From: Povalibacter uvarum
Lineage (GTDB): Bacteria; Pseudomonadota; Gammaproteobacteria; Steroidobacterales; Steroidobacteraceae
Assembly: GCF_014202975.1 (NCBI RefSeq)
Contig: NZ_JACHHZ010000007.1
Location: 137,913 to 201,912, forward strand
DNA: 64,000 bases
Direction: 5' to 3'
Below, piece after piece: positions 34,986-44,039 of this stretch. The first letter of the stretch is position 1, and each line of letters begins with the position of its first letter. A program made the translations under genes and the position numbers. The notes beneath the pieces are model-generated. The model saw only the letters and a list, made by a program, of their open reading frames with translations. It did no database searches and had not been told where the DNA came from.

Positions 34986-36269
34986 CTACGCCAGGTCGGC
35001 ACGCATTTCGCTATGCCGGAGGTCCGTGCGACAGCACCGCGCGGCGCGAGCAAACAGTAGAGCTGAGGCAAGGCACACGAGTGGCACGAGCTGCAGCGCC
35101 GTCGTCAGACCATAGACGTCGGCGAGGGCGCCGACGACGATCGGCCCCGGCGCCAATCCGAGCAGATTGTTGGCCAGCGAGAGCGTGGCGAACGCGGTGC
35201 CATGGATAGGCGCCGGTGTGAGATTGGCGACCATTGCGCCCGAGGGCCCTACGGTTCCCGCGCCTACGAACATGCCCAGTCCGATCAGAACCAGTTGCGG
35301 CAGACCAGGCGGCAACTGGAATGCGATTGTCAGTACCAGGAAGCACGTCAGGCAATACGCAATCGCGAGCCCGAATTTCGTGGTGGGCGAGTCGCGACCG
35401 ATACGATCGCTGAGGTTCCCGCAGAGCGCCATGCCTGTGGCACTCGCCAGCACGAACACCGCGGCGACGAGGGCTCCCTGTGCGACGGGCATGTGATATG
35501 CGCGGTTCAGATGGCTCGGAAGCCAGGCGAGCAGCGCTCCACTGACGAAGACCTGGACGCCGCTGCCGAGATAGGTGTAGATGACCGAGCAGCTGCCGAC
35601 GACGTCGCTCAGCTTCGGTCGCGGAGCCGTGGTCGATTGCTGCGGCGACGACGCTATCCGTCGCTCGCGAACGATGAGTGGATAGCAGATCGTCAACAAC
35701 CCGCCGAACACGGCCATTCCGGTGAAGGCGCTGCGCCAGCCGAATTGTTGCGCGAGCAGCCCGCCGATCGAGATGCCCAGCACTGAGCCGATCATGCTGC
35801 CGGCGAGAAACATCCCTGTGATGGTGGCTCGCAATCGGGCAGGAAAGACGGTCAGTACGACGGCGAGACCGACGCTGCCATAAGCCGCTTCACCGACGCC
35901 AACGAGCAGGCGCGCGATGAGCATGTGCTGAAAGTCCTGTGCAATCGCGCAGCCGAGCGTGGCCACGCTCCACAGAGCCGCCATCAGCACGAGGCTGCGG
36001 ATGCGGCCCCATCGATCGGCGAGCAGCGAGAGCGGCAACGCCAGCAAGCCCACCGCGAGCGACACGATGCCACTGAGCGTTCCGAGCTGGGCATCGGACA
36101 ACGCCCATTCTGCTTTGAGGTGCGGAAAGACTGCGTTGAGCACCTGCCGCGACATGTAGTCCGACAGCAGCAGGCCGAACGTCACGGCGAAGACGATCCA
36201 CGCGTACCTGCGCGATACCGACACCTCGGCGTCGTTTTCCAGAGCAGCGTTCCGAACAGGAAGCGCCAT
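34986..36269 (-). CDS. MFS transporter
   Basis: A 427-residue, 12-helix major facilitator protein. The loop 2-3 motif is DRWGRIRSLVL, and loop 8-9 has SDRIGRDSPTTKFG, both typical of the family. The N-terminal part (FGLLLSDYMSRQVLNAVFPHLK) resembles transporters of aromatic or carboxylic acids. It could import the regulon's substrate across the inner membrane. Its stop lies 4 bases before the YeiH start and its start is 24 bases after the quinone oxidoreductase stop. The ATG has a GGGAG site. Confidence 0.9.
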   Translation of the reverse strand: MALPVRNAALENDAEVSVSRRYAWIVFAVTFGLLLSDYMSRQVLNAVFPHLKAEWALSDAQLGTLSGIVSLAVGLLALPLSLLADRWGRIRSLVLMAALWSVATLGCAIAQDFQHMLIARLLVGVGEAAYGSVGLAVVLTVFPARLRATITGMFLAGSMIGSVLGISIGGLLAQQFGWRSAFTGMAVFGGLLTICYPLIVRERRIASSPQQSTTAPRPKLSDVVGSCSVIYTYLGSGVQVFVSGALLAWLPSHLNRAYHMPVAQGALVAAVFVLASATGMALCGNLSDRIGRDSPTTKFGLAIAYCLTCFLVLTIAFQLPPGLPQLVLIGLGMFVGAGTVGPSGAMVANLTPAPIHGTAFATLSLANNLLGLAPGPIVVGALADVYGLTTALQLVPLVCLASALLFARAARCCRTDLRHSEMRADLA

Positions 36270-36293
36270 GAGTTTCGCTCCCGGATGAAGAGG

Positions 36294-37274
36294 TCAGATG
36301 ACGAAGATGGAGGAGCCCGTGGTCCTGCGCGACTGCAGGTCCTGGTGCGCCGCCACGACATCTTCCAGCGCGTAGTGCTGGTTGATCTCGATCTTGATGC
36401 GTCCGCTGCCGACGTTGTCGAACAGCTCCTGCGCCAGCGCGGCCTTCTCTGCGGGATCCGCGATGTAGTCCGCGAGAGCCGGCCGCGTCAGGAACAGCGA
36501 GCCTTTCATCGCGAGCAACTGCGGATCGAAGGGCGGAATCGTTCCCGACGCCGTGCCGACGTTGACGAGCAGGCCGCGGCGTTTGAGCGAGTCGAGCGAC
36601 GCCATGAAGGTGTCCTTGCCGACGCTGTCGAAGACGACATCGACACCGACTCCGCCAGTCAGTTCACGGACGCGCTTCGCGACGTCTTCACGTGCGTAGT
36701 TCACCGTGTGGTCGCAGCCGTACGCACGCGCGAGGTCTGCTTTCGCGTCCGTCGACACCGTCCCGATGACCGTCATGCCGAGCAACTTCGCCCACTGCGC
36801 CACGATCAGGCCGACACCGCCTGCGGCAGCATGAAGCAGCACGACGTCACCCGGCTTGTGATCGCGAACACGACGCAGCAGGTAGGCAGCGGTGAGGCCG
36901 CGCATGGTCATTGCCGCCGCGGTTTCGAAGGCAATGGTCTCGGGCAGCCGGATCAGCGGCGCTGCCGGAATCAGCCGCTCGGTGCTGTACGCACCGAGTG
37001 TGTTGACGAAGCCGGTGTACGTGACGCGATCACCAACAGCGACATTGCTGACGTCCGTGCCGATGGCCGTGACGATGCCCGATGCTTCGACGCCGATGCC
37101 GCTCGGACGAGGGACCGGATAGAGACCGCTGCGGAAGTAGGTGTCGGCGAAGTTGAGGCCGACGGCGACATGGCGGATGCGGGCCTGTCCCGGCCCGGGA
37201 TCGCCGACTTCGACGTCCTCGAGGCGCAGCACTTCAGGACCGCCGACATGATGGAAACGAACTGCTTTCGCCAC
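36294..37274 (-). CDS. NADPH:quinone oxidoreductase-type medium-chain dehydrogenase
   Basis: A 326-residue zinc-free MDR of the quinone oxidoreductase group. The N-terminal GroES-like domain is followed by a Rossmann motif (LLHAAAGGVGLIVAQWAKL, about 146-164). Cys ligands of the zinc-binding subgroup are not seen. The start is GTG at 37274 with GGAG upstream. It is the first gene of the operon with the MFS and YeiH genes and has an AraC-type operator 71 bases upstream. Its role is reduction of an enone or quinone intermediate, by family. Confidence 0.9.
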   Translation of the reverse strand: MAKAVRFHHVGGPEVLRLEDVEVGDPGPGQARIRHVAVGLNFADTYFRSGLYPVPRPSGIGVEASGIVTAIGTDVSNVAVGDRVTYTGFVNTLGAYSTERLIPAAPLIRLPETIAFETAAAMTMRGLTAAYLLRRVRDHKPGDVVLLHAAAGGVGLIVAQWAKLLGMTVIGTVSTDAKADLARAYGCDHTVNYAREDVAKRVRELTGGVGVDVVFDSVGKDTFMASLDSLKRRGLLVNVGTASGTIPPFDPQLLAMKGSLFLTRPALADYIADPAEKAALAQELFDNVGSGRIKIEINQHYALEDVVAAHQDLQSRRTTGSSIFVI

Positions 37275-37344
37275 GAGATTCTCCGCGATCGCTGCTGCTG
37301 TGGATGAAGGTAGAAAAGTGCCGCCCGGGCAGCTACCTCATGGG

Positions 37345-37374
37345 GCGACAGGGGTTGTTCATTTCGCGACAGTC
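37345..37374 (+). promoter_or_regulatory. AraC-type operator B before the quinone oxidoreductase operon
   Basis: On the + strand, half-sites GCGACAGGG (37345-37353) and GCGACAGTC (37366-37374) start 21 bases apart, with CATTT just before the second. In the direction of the minus-strand gene they read as CTGTCGC repeats, the same arrangement as operators A and C. Confidence 0.75.
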
Positions 37375-37402
37375 GGGCTCACCAGGAGGAAGAGCCGGAT
37401 TT

Positions 37403-37525
37403 TCCACGGGGAACACAGGGAGCCACGGGGACAGAAAACGATCGAGTGTCGCGCTGCGATCGTCCTTATCGGCATTTCTGGGGGGAGATTGCTCTTACCC
37501 CGTGGCTCCCCGTGTTCCCCGTGGA
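37403..37525. repeat. 28-bp inverted repeat around a 67-base loop
   Basis: Arms 37403-37430 and 37498-37525 are inverted copies with one mismatch, made of CCACGGGG/GAACAC blocks. The element lies between the divergent ends of the receptor gene's 3' side and the quinone oxidoreductase leader. It could be a folded RNA or a short mobile repeat; nothing in the loop codes for protein. Confidence 0.65.
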
Positions 37526-37551
37526 GATTCTTTCTCCCGTTCCTTACTCTT

Positions 37552-37584
37552 CCTTCGGGCCCGGCATTGCACCGGGCCCGAAGG
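37552..37584 (-). terminator. 13-bp hairpin directly after the receptor gene
   Basis: Bases 37552-37564 and 37572-37584 form a perfect 13-bp stem with a 7-base loop, 7 bases beyond the stop of the minus-strand receptor gene. No T-run follows in that direction, so termination may be assisted or the hairpin may protect the mRNA end. Confidence 0.6.
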
Positions 37585-37591
37585 TGTTCGA

Positions 37592-39976
37592 TCAGTATTT
37601 CGCCTGGACGGAGATGCCGTACGAGCGTTGCGCACCGAGATAGTTCTGATACGTGCCGTCCGCCAGCGACGCGAAGAGATTCGACTGCGCCGTCTGGGTG
37701 ATGTAGGTCTCGTCCGTGAGGTTGCGCACCCACGTCGAAATTTCCCACGAGCCCTGGCGCCAGCCGAGACGCAGATTCGCGATCGCGTAGCCATCCTGCA
37801 TGCCGTGATTCGGATCGAGCTCCGACGTCACGTTCTGTTCGCCGATCCAGTTGCCGTCGAGGCGCGAGAAGATGGTGCCCGGACCCACGTCCTGTTCCCA
37901 CGTCAGGCCGGCTGTCGCAGTCAGCTCCGGTGCGAACGGCAACGTCTGGCCCGAGAGATCGCAGCCGCCCGTCGCGGGATCGTCAGGAGCGCGACCCGAG
38001 TAGCACGAGCCTTGCGTGTACTTCTCGTAGGTCGCTTCGGCATACGTCGCCGACATGTCGAGCGTCAGGCCGTCGGTGAGGCGGGCGGTCATGTCCGCTT
38101 CGAGGCCCTGCACGCGGACCTTCTCTGCGTTGTTGACCAGGAACTGCAGGCCGATGAACGACGCCGACTGGAAGTCGTCGTAGTCAGCGAGGAACGCTGC
38201 GGCGTTCAGGCGGACGCGGCCACCCCATTCGGTCTTCGCACCGACTTCGTAGCTGATGACGTCCTCGGAATCGAACGGACGTCGCGCCAGCGGGGTGTTG
38301 CCGAAGCCGCCGTTGTAGCCGCCACCCTTGAAGCCGGTTGCGACAGTCGCGTATGCCATTGCATCCGGAGTGAAGCGATACACCGTGTTGAACGTGCCGG
38401 TGACCGCATCCCATTCGTCGTTCAGGGCGAACGATGCCGCAGCCGGCGTCAGCAGGCGCACGGGCAGGGAGAGGCCTGCGAGCGGGCCCGGGGCGGAAGT
38501 GAACGGCGTGTTCGTGAGCGACACGTCCTTCTCTTCGAGCGAGTAGCGCAGGCCGAGCGTGACCGCGAGGCTGTCTGTCACGTCCATCGAGCTCTGCGCG
38601 AACGCGCCGTAGCTCTGGCTGTCGGAGATTTCGTAGAAATCGCCGGTGTCGCCGGGCAATCCGAATACGGGCACGTTCGGCAGCGTCGGCGATGCGATGC
38701 CCGCGGCGACGCCCAGTTCGTCGATGGCCTGACCCAGCGTGAATTCGTGCTTGTCTTCGTCGCCACGCTGGAAGTGGTTGTCGTAGAAGTACACGCCCGC
38801 CAGCCAGTTGAAGCGATCGCCACCGCGCGAGTTGATCCTCAGTTCCTGGCTGAAGGTCTCGCCGGTCTGGAAATCACGGTAGTTCACGAGCTCGAGGCCG
38901 GTCTGGCCGGCGTCGTTCCAGCTCTGCGTGACGTCGTAGACGTCGTAGCTCGAGAGCGAAGTGAACGTGAACGAATCAGCGGAGTATTCGATCGAAGCGA
39001 TGGCTTCGTCGGACTTCTGCTCGAACTGGAGCGGAGCAAGCGCCTGCACGCGGCGGTTCAGCGGATCGTTGTCGAGGATCGGCTGCGCGCTGGAGTTGAT
39101 GACGCCGTCTGCGAGGCCAGGGCCGTCGGCGGCACCGAGCGCGGCAGGATTCGCCGCAGTTGCGTTGACCAGGGCGCTGACAGCAGGACCGTAGTACATG
39201 TCGGCCAGTGCGGGCTTCATGTCGCGCTCGACATGCGAGCCGATGAGGCGGATCTGCCAGGAATCGCTGGGTTCGAACAGCAGCTGGCCGCGCACGGCGA
39301 ACTGGTTCAGATCGTCGCTGTCGTCACCGATCAGGTTATCGGCGATCGCGTCACGACGCGAGCCCGTCACGCTGAGTCGCGCGGAGACTGAATCTGTCAG
39401 GCCGCCGGTGACATAGCTGCGGACGCCCCAGAAGTTGTCGTTGCCGGAGGTCAGTTCGCCCATGGCGCCGAAGGTCTGGCTCGGCATCGCGGTGCGGACG
39501 CTGATTGCACCGGCAGTCACGTTGCGGCCGTAGAGAGTGGACTGCGGTCCGCGCAGCACTTCGACCTGTTCGATGTCGGCGAGGTCGCCCAGTCCGAGAC
39601 CGGAACGCGAGCGATATGCACCATCGATGAAGAGGCCCGTATCCGGTTCGAAATCCGGAATGTTGCCTTCGTTGCCGATGCGGCGGATGCGGTAACTCGT
39701 GTTGAAGGGATTCGAGTTCGTCGTCACGACGAGCGAGGGCACCACAACGGTGAGGTCGGCGACGTCGCGGATGCCCGCGGCCTGAACCTGCTCCGCGGTG
39801 ACGGCCGAGATCGCCATCGGGACATCCTGGATCGGTTCGGATGTCTTGCGCGCGATGACCTGAATTTCCTCGAGTGCGGTCACGCTGGTGTCGGCTGGTT
39901 CGGCCTGAGCCCGCGCCTGCTGCGAACCGAGAACGGTCGCGATGGCGAGCGTGAGCAACGAGTACGATGTCTTCAT
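37592..39976 (-). CDS. TonB-dependent receptor
   Basis: A 794-residue outer-membrane receptor from the ATG at 39976. The signal peptide ends near ARAQ. The TonB box-like segment (EEIQVIARK) is at about 36-44, the plug domain follows (IQDVPMAISAVTAEQVQAAG to about 165, with QVEVLRGPQSTLYGRN), and the 22-strand barrel fills the rest, ending with an aromatic residue pattern (YGISVQAKY). It would import the substrate of the 30-41 kb regulon; the substrate is unknown. It diverges from the AraC gene with operator C between them. Confidence 0.93.
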   Translation of the reverse strand: MKTSYSLLTLAIATVLGSQQARAQAEPADTSVTALEEIQVIARKTSEPIQDVPMAISAVTAEQVQAAGIRDVADLTVVVPSLVVTTNSNPFNTSYRIRRIGNEGNIPDFEPDTGLFIDGAYRSRSGLGLGDLADIEQVEVLRGPQSTLYGRNVTAGAISVRTAMPSQTFGAMGELTSGNDNFWGVRSYVTGGLTDSVSARLSVTGSRRDAIADNLIGDDSDDLNQFAVRGQLLFEPSDSWQIRLIGSHVERDMKPALADMYYGPAVSALVNATAANPAALGAADGPGLADGVINSSAQPILDNDPLNRRVQALAPLQFEQKSDEAIASIEYSADSFTFTSLSSYDVYDVTQSWNDAGQTGLELVNYRDFQTGETFSQELRINSRGGDRFNWLAGVYFYDNHFQRGDEDKHEFTLGQAIDELGVAAGIASPTLPNVPVFGLPGDTGDFYEISDSQSYGAFAQSSMDVTDSLAVTLGLRYSLEEKDVSLTNTPFTSAPGPLAGLSLPVRLLTPAAASFALNDEWDAVTGTFNTVYRFTPDAMAYATVATGFKGGGYNGGFGNTPLARRPFDSEDVISYEVGAKTEWGGRVRLNAAAFLADYDDFQSASFIGLQFLVNNAEKVRVQGLEADMTARLTDGLTLDMSATYAEATYEKYTQGSCYSGRAPDDPATGGCDLSGQTLPFAPELTATAGLTWEQDVGPGTIFSRLDGNWIGEQNVTSELDPNHGMQDGYAIANLRLGWRQGSWEISTWVRNLTDETYITQTAQSNLFASLADGTYQNYLGAQRSYGISVQAKY

Positions 39977-40181
39977 CGAAAAAACCCCCGGACATGTTGG
40001 TACGGCATGACCAGCCAACGAGCTTCTGGCGATGCAACAGTGGTGAACCTGGCGCCGTGCGCGAGACAGTGGTACTGCCGACGAGTCACCGGTCGCACCC
40101 CTCCCGTTCGTTGTTTCGTCCACGGCGTCAGGTCCGGAGACCGAGCCTAGAGGTCGCGCGCAGCCCCGTGCTGTGCACGGG

Positions 40182-40211
40182 ATGACAGGGCCTTTTCATT
40201 TCGCGACACGG
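40182..40211 (+). promoter_or_regulatory. AraC-type operator C between receptor and araC-type gene
   Basis: Half-sites ATGACAGGG (40182-40190) and GCGACACGG (40203-40211) start 21 bases apart with CATTTC before the second, as in operator B. It is oriented toward the receptor like the other sites toward their genes, 206 bases from its start, and is 56 bases from the regulator's ATG, so it may also act in autoregulation. Confidence 0.72.
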
Positions 40212-40266
40212 GGGCTAGAGTCGTTCAGGATTTACGCCCTTTGCCGAACCTGCGATACGACATCCA

Positions 40267-41259
40267 ATGACCCGCATGGTCCGCGCCGCGGCGCTCACGA
40301 ACTATTTCGACGTGGCCGAGCAGGTCGGTTTGAACCCGGTCACACTCCTCAGTGACGCTGGTCTCAATCGCACGATCCTCGCCAATCCCGACAACAAGAT
40401 TCCCGCCAGCGCCGCGGTCACGTTGCTCGAGGAGTCGGCGCGCATCGCCAGTTGTCCGACATTCGGATTGCGGATGGCGGAGACGCGGCAGATTTCGGAT
40501 TTCGGCGCGGTCGGATTGCTGGTCACGCACCAGCCGACGCTGCGAGAGATGCTGCTCGCGCTGATGAACTATCGGCACCTGCTCAACGAGGCGCTCACCC
40601 TGCAGATGAGCGACGTCGGCAAGCACGTCGTCATCCGCCAGGAAATAGTGACGGACCCGCCCATGTATTCGCGGCAGGCAACGGAGCTCGCGCTCGGCGT
40701 ATTGGCAAGAGCGGGCAGTGCGCTGCTCGGAAGTCACTGGAAGCCGGAGCGAGTGCTGTTCCTGCACGAAGCACCGGAGGATCTGCAACTGCATCGACGG
40801 CTGTTCCGCTGCAAGCTCGAGTTCGGCAGCGAGTTCAACGGCTTCGTCTGCAACTCCGCGGACCTCGACTATCCCTGCTCAGCGGCGAACCCTGCGTTGG
40901 CGCGCTATGCCGAGCAGCTACTGCAGACGTTGCCCAAGGCGACAGACAAGACGATCGAGGAGGAGGTGCACGAGGCGATCTACCTTCTTCTGCCGATGGG
41001 ACGGGCAACAGTCGAACAGGTGGCGCAGAGTCTCGCGGTGAACGTTCGTACTCTGCAGCGACAGCTCGAGGAGCGGGGCGTCACGTTCTCGGATCTGATC
41101 AACACCGTGCGCAGGGAGCTCGCGGTTCGCTACATCGAAAGCGGCCAGCATTCGCTCGGTCACGTGGCGGAGCTGCTGGGATACTCGACGCAGACATCGT
41201 TCACGCGCTGGTTCAAGAATGAGTTCGGCGTCGCGCCGACGCAGTGGGAGCGATCCTAG
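40267..41259 (+). CDS. AraC family regulator with N-terminal ligand-binding domain
   Basis: A 330-residue regulator. Residues about 20-205 match the Arabinose_bd-type N-terminal domain common in AraC proteins of catabolic clusters. The C-terminal two-helix-turn-helix domain spans about 230-330, with VEQVAQSLAVNVRTLQRQLEERG in the first HTH and LGHVAELLGYSTQTSFTRWF in the second. It is the best candidate to bind the three operators in this region. It diverges from the TonB-dependent receptor; the effector is unknown. Confidence 0.92.
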   Translation: MTRMVRAAALTNYFDVAEQVGLNPVTLLSDAGLNRTILANPDNKIPASAAVTLLEESARIASCPTFGLRMAETRQISDFGAVGLLVTHQPTLREMLLALMNYRHLLNEALTLQMSDVGKHVVIRQEIVTDPPMYSRQATELALGVLARAGSALLGSHWKPERVLFLHEAPEDLQLHRRLFRCKLEFGSEFNGFVCNSADLDYPCSAANPALARYAEQLLQTLPKATDKTIEEEVHEAIYLLLPMGRATVEQVAQSLAVNVRTLQRQLEERGVTFSDLINTVRRELAVRYIESGQHSLGHVAELLGYSTQTSFTRWFKNEFGVAPTQWERS

Positions 41260-41332
41260 GCCAGTTAGATTTTTTGGCCGCATCGATGTGTAATACGCAG
41301 TCACAAGCTCGATCAGGCTCGGGAGCGTATAC

Positions 41333-42730
41333 ATGTCAGCATTGTCAGTCGCCAGCGTTCTGGCGGGGCGCATACCCCTCGATGAAGTCGTCACCCTCAA
41401 GGGATGGGTTCGCACCCGGCGCGACTCGAAGGCGGGATTCTCGTTCCTGGCCGTTTCCGACGGGTCGTGCTTCGACAATGTCCAGATCGTTGCGCCGAAC
41501 ACGCTCGCGAACTACACCACCGAAGTTCTGCAGCTCACCACCGGTTGCGCCGTGGCGTGCACCGGGAAACTCGTCCGTTCGCAAGGCAAGGGACAGGCGA
41601 TCGAGATGCAGGCCGACGCGGTCGAGGTGATCGGCTGGGTCGAGCATCCGGATACCTATCCGGTTTCGCCGAAGCAGCACACGTTCGAGTATCTGCGGGA
41701 AGTCGCGCATCTGCGGCCGCGTACCAACACCTTCGGCGCCGTGACGCGAGTGCGCCATGCGCTCGCGATGGCCGCGCATCAGTTCTTCCACGACAACGGC
41801 TTCTTCTGGATTCACACGCCGATCGTGACAGCCAGCGACGCAGAGGGCGCGGGCGCGATGTTTCGTGTCTCGACGCTCGACATCGCCAACCTGCCGAAGA
41901 CGGGCGACGGTCGGATCGATTTCTCGAAGGATTTCTTCGGTAAGCCCACGTTCCTCACGGTCTCGGGCCAGCTGAACGTCGAGACGTACTGCCTCGCGCT
42001 TTCGAAGGTCTATACGTTCGGTCCGACATTCCGCGCCGAGCAGTCCTTCACGCCGCGCCATCTGGCCGAGTTCTGGATGATCGAACCGGAGATCGCCTTC
42101 GCCGACCTGAGCGCCGATGCCGATCTGGCGGAAGCCTTCCTCAAGCACCTGTTCCGGTCGTTGCTCGATTCACGTCAGGACGACATGAAGTTCTTCGCGG
42201 AACGCATCGACAAGGATTGCATCACGCGCCTCGAGAAGTTCGTCGAATCGAGCTTCGAGCGCATCACGTACACGGATGCGGTCAAACTGCTCGAGCAGTC
42301 CGGCCGCAAGTTCGAGTTCCCGGTGAAGTGGGGCCTCGACCTGCAGGCCGAGCACGAACGCTATATCACCGAGCATATCGGCCGCCCGGTCGTCGTCATG
42401 AACTATCCGAAAGACATCAAGGCGTTCTACATGCGCCTCAACGACGATGAGAAGACGGTTGCCGCGATGGACGTCCTCGCGCCGGGCATCGGCGAGATCA
42501 TCGGCGGCTCGCAGCGCGAGGACCGGCTCGATGTGCTCGACCAGCGCCTCGATGCGCAGCATCTCGATAAGAACGCGTATTCGTGGTATCGCGACCTGCG
42601 TCGTTACGGCAGCGTTCCGCACGCAGGCTTCGGCCTCGGCTTCGAGCGCACGATTCAGTACGCGACCGGCATGGCGAATATCCGCGACGTGATTCCGTTC
42701 CCGCGCTCACCGGGCAATGCGGACTTCTGA
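41333..42730 (+). CDS. asnS: Asparagine-tRNA ligase
   Basis: A 465-residue class IIb aminoacyl-tRNA synthetase. The N-terminal OB-fold ([20 protein letters not shown], about 23-42) binds the anticodon. Motif 2 has [21 protein letters not shown] (about 231-251), and motif 3 is [21 protein letters not shown] near 430-450. The C-terminal [12 protein letters not shown] is typical of AsnRS rather than AspRS. It charges tRNA-Asn. GGGAG lies upstream of the ATG. It stands alone, unrelated to the catabolic genes before it. Confidence 0.96.
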   Translation: MSALSVASVLAGRIPLDEVVTLKGWVRTRRDSKAGFSFLAVSDGSCFDNVQIVAPNTLANYTTEVLQLTTGCAVACTGKLVRSQGKGQAIEMQADAVEVIGWVEHPDTYPVSPKQHTFEYLREVAHLRPRTNTFGAVTRVRHALAMAAHQFFHDNGFFWIHTPIVTASDAEGAGAMFRVSTLDIANLPKTGDGRIDFSKDFFGKPTFLTVSGQLNVETYCLALSKVYTFGPTFRAEQSFTPRHLAEFWMIEPEIAFADLSADADLAEAFLKHLFRSLLDSRQDDMKFFAERIDKDCITRLEKFVESSFERITYTDAVKLLEQSGRKFEFPVKWGLDLQAEHERYITEHIGRPVVVMNYPKDIKAFYMRLNDDEKTVAAMDVLAPGIGEIIGGSQREDRLDVLDQRLDAQHLDKNAYSWYRDLRRYGSVPHAGFGLGFERTIQYATGMANIRDVIPFPRSPGNADF

Positions 42731-42732
42731 GC

Positions 42733-43305
42733 TCAAGGACGATTCGGTGAGGTAGTGGCCACTTTGGGTCGGACCAGGCGGTTCACCCGATCGATCTCAA
42801 AGACGACACTCACCGTTCGTGACGGACAGCACAACGCGTCGCTCTGGGTGTAGCGCAGGTACTGCGCATCCAGATTCTCGCCGCTGCTGTGGAATGACAC
42901 TTTGTTGAGCGCGCCGTCGGTGCGGCTGTCCATGAGCCCGGGCGAGAGCGTTCCCGCAAACGCTCCGCGGACGAAGACGAAGTACTGATACTGGAGCGGC
43001 CGGCACATCCCGTCATAGCCGGCCGCGGCGGCGATCACGAGAACGTTCCATCCGCCCTGGTACGGGCCCATCAGATTCCATCCCCGTTCGCGCACGTTCC
43101 TGTCTTCGAGGAATTGTGGCGGCCGGGTATAGCCCTCGCATGCGAGAACGGTGTCCCTCTGGTTCACGGGTGCCGCCGGAATCGTCATGCCGGGTTTGTT
43201 CCAGTTGGCGGGATTCAGGTCATCCAGCCAGTTTGCTTCCCCAGCGCAGACGCAGGACCAGAGCAGTATCGAAGGCGCAACCAGGATTGGCAGCGTGCGA
43301 ATCAT
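42733..43305 (-). CDS. Exported LppP/LprE-like protein
   Basis: A 190-residue secreted protein from the ATG at 43305. The signal peptide ends near CVCAGE. A segment YTQSDALCCPSRTVSVVFE near 160-178 resembles the C-terminal pattern of LppP/LprE-like lipoproteins. No enzymatic motif was seen. The two Cys pairs (ACEGY, CRPLQ, CCPSR) suggest disulfides. It is convergent with asnS with 2 bases between stops. Confidence 0.65.
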   Translation of the reverse strand: MIRTLPILVAPSILLWSCVCAGEANWLDDLNPANWNKPGMTIPAAPVNQRDTVLACEGYTRPPQFLEDRNVRERGWNLMGPYQGGWNVLVIAAAAGYDGMCRPLQYQYFVFVRGAFAGTLSPGLMDSRTDGALNKVSFHSSGENLDAQYLRYTQSDALCCPSRTVSVVFEIDRVNRLVRPKVATTSPNRP

Positions 43306-43391
43306 GCAAGGCAGGATACCCGTGAATTTTCCGCCATGCACTGCCGTGCTGCGGTGCCCGCCCGGGTAGCGTAAATCGCTCGAAAATCGTC

Positions 43392-44039
43392 TCAGCTCGG
43401 CCGGTGTGCCTGCTCCGCGCTCTGGAAATTCACACTGATGCGGGCGCCGCACGCGGCGTCGCTCTTTGGTACGCCGTGAACCCAGTCTTCCTGGCTGCGC
43501 CCGCCCATGACCACCAGGTCACCGGATCGGGGATTCACGTTCACGGAGGTGCCGCCTGAGCGCGGTTTGATCTGAAAGCGCCGGGTGGCACCGAGAGAAA
43601 GCACCGGAACGATGCACAATGGTCGCCGGCAGGAAAACCGATCGCGATGCCAGCCCGTGCTGTCTTCCTCCGTGCGATAGAGGTTCATCCAGAGGCTGTC
43701 GTACTTCACGCCATAGTGATCCGACAGCGCCTGCGCAGCCTCGATGATTGCGGGATGCGGCGCGTCGTGAATACTCCGATAGCTCGCAGTGAGTCGCGGC
43801 TCGAGGAATATCTGTTCGAACATGCGGCGATGGTGCTGCTTCCACGGCACTTCCCTGCGCAGGGCTTCGAACAGATCCGTCGATCCGGTCAGCCAGCCGG
43901 GCACGACTTCGAGCCAAGAGGTGCCGTCGAGGTTGCGACGGTTCGCGGTGGCGAATGAGGTATCGATCGCCAGCGCCTCGGGCACCGAGAACAGGTCCGC
44001 CTGATTGTCGCGCCCGGAAGAGCTGGCCATGGTCCTCAT
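43392..44039 (-). CDS. AlkB-like 2-oxoglutarate/Fe(II) dioxygenase
   Basis: A 215-residue AlkB-family protein. The iron ligands are H131-x-D133 (WHRDRF) and H188 (DWVHGVPK), with R200 (RISVNFQ) contacting 2-oxoglutarate; the N-L-Y substrate-side pattern (WMNLYRTEEDS) is present. AlkB-type enzymes remove alkyl groups from damaged DNA or RNA. The ATG at 44039 overlaps the stop of the DUF4198 gene (ATGA), a surprising neighbour for a nucleic acid repair protein. ATG 44030 is an alternative start. Confidence 0.92.
   Translation of the reverse strand: MRTMASSSGRDNQADLFSVPEALAIDTSFATANRRNLDGTSWLEVVPGWLTGSTDLFEALRREVPWKQHHRRMFEQIFLEPRLTASYRSIHDAPHPAIIEAAQALSDHYGVKYDSLWMNLYRTEEDSTGWHRDRFSCRRPLCIVPVLSLGATRRFQIKPRSGGTSVNVNPRSGDLVVMGGRSQEDWVHGVPKSDAACGARISVNFQSAEQAHRPS

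Noticed and set aside
37304-39391. 695-codon plus-strand frame opposite the TonB receptor
   Set aside because: An Arg-rich shadow of the receptor, without domains or a sensible start.
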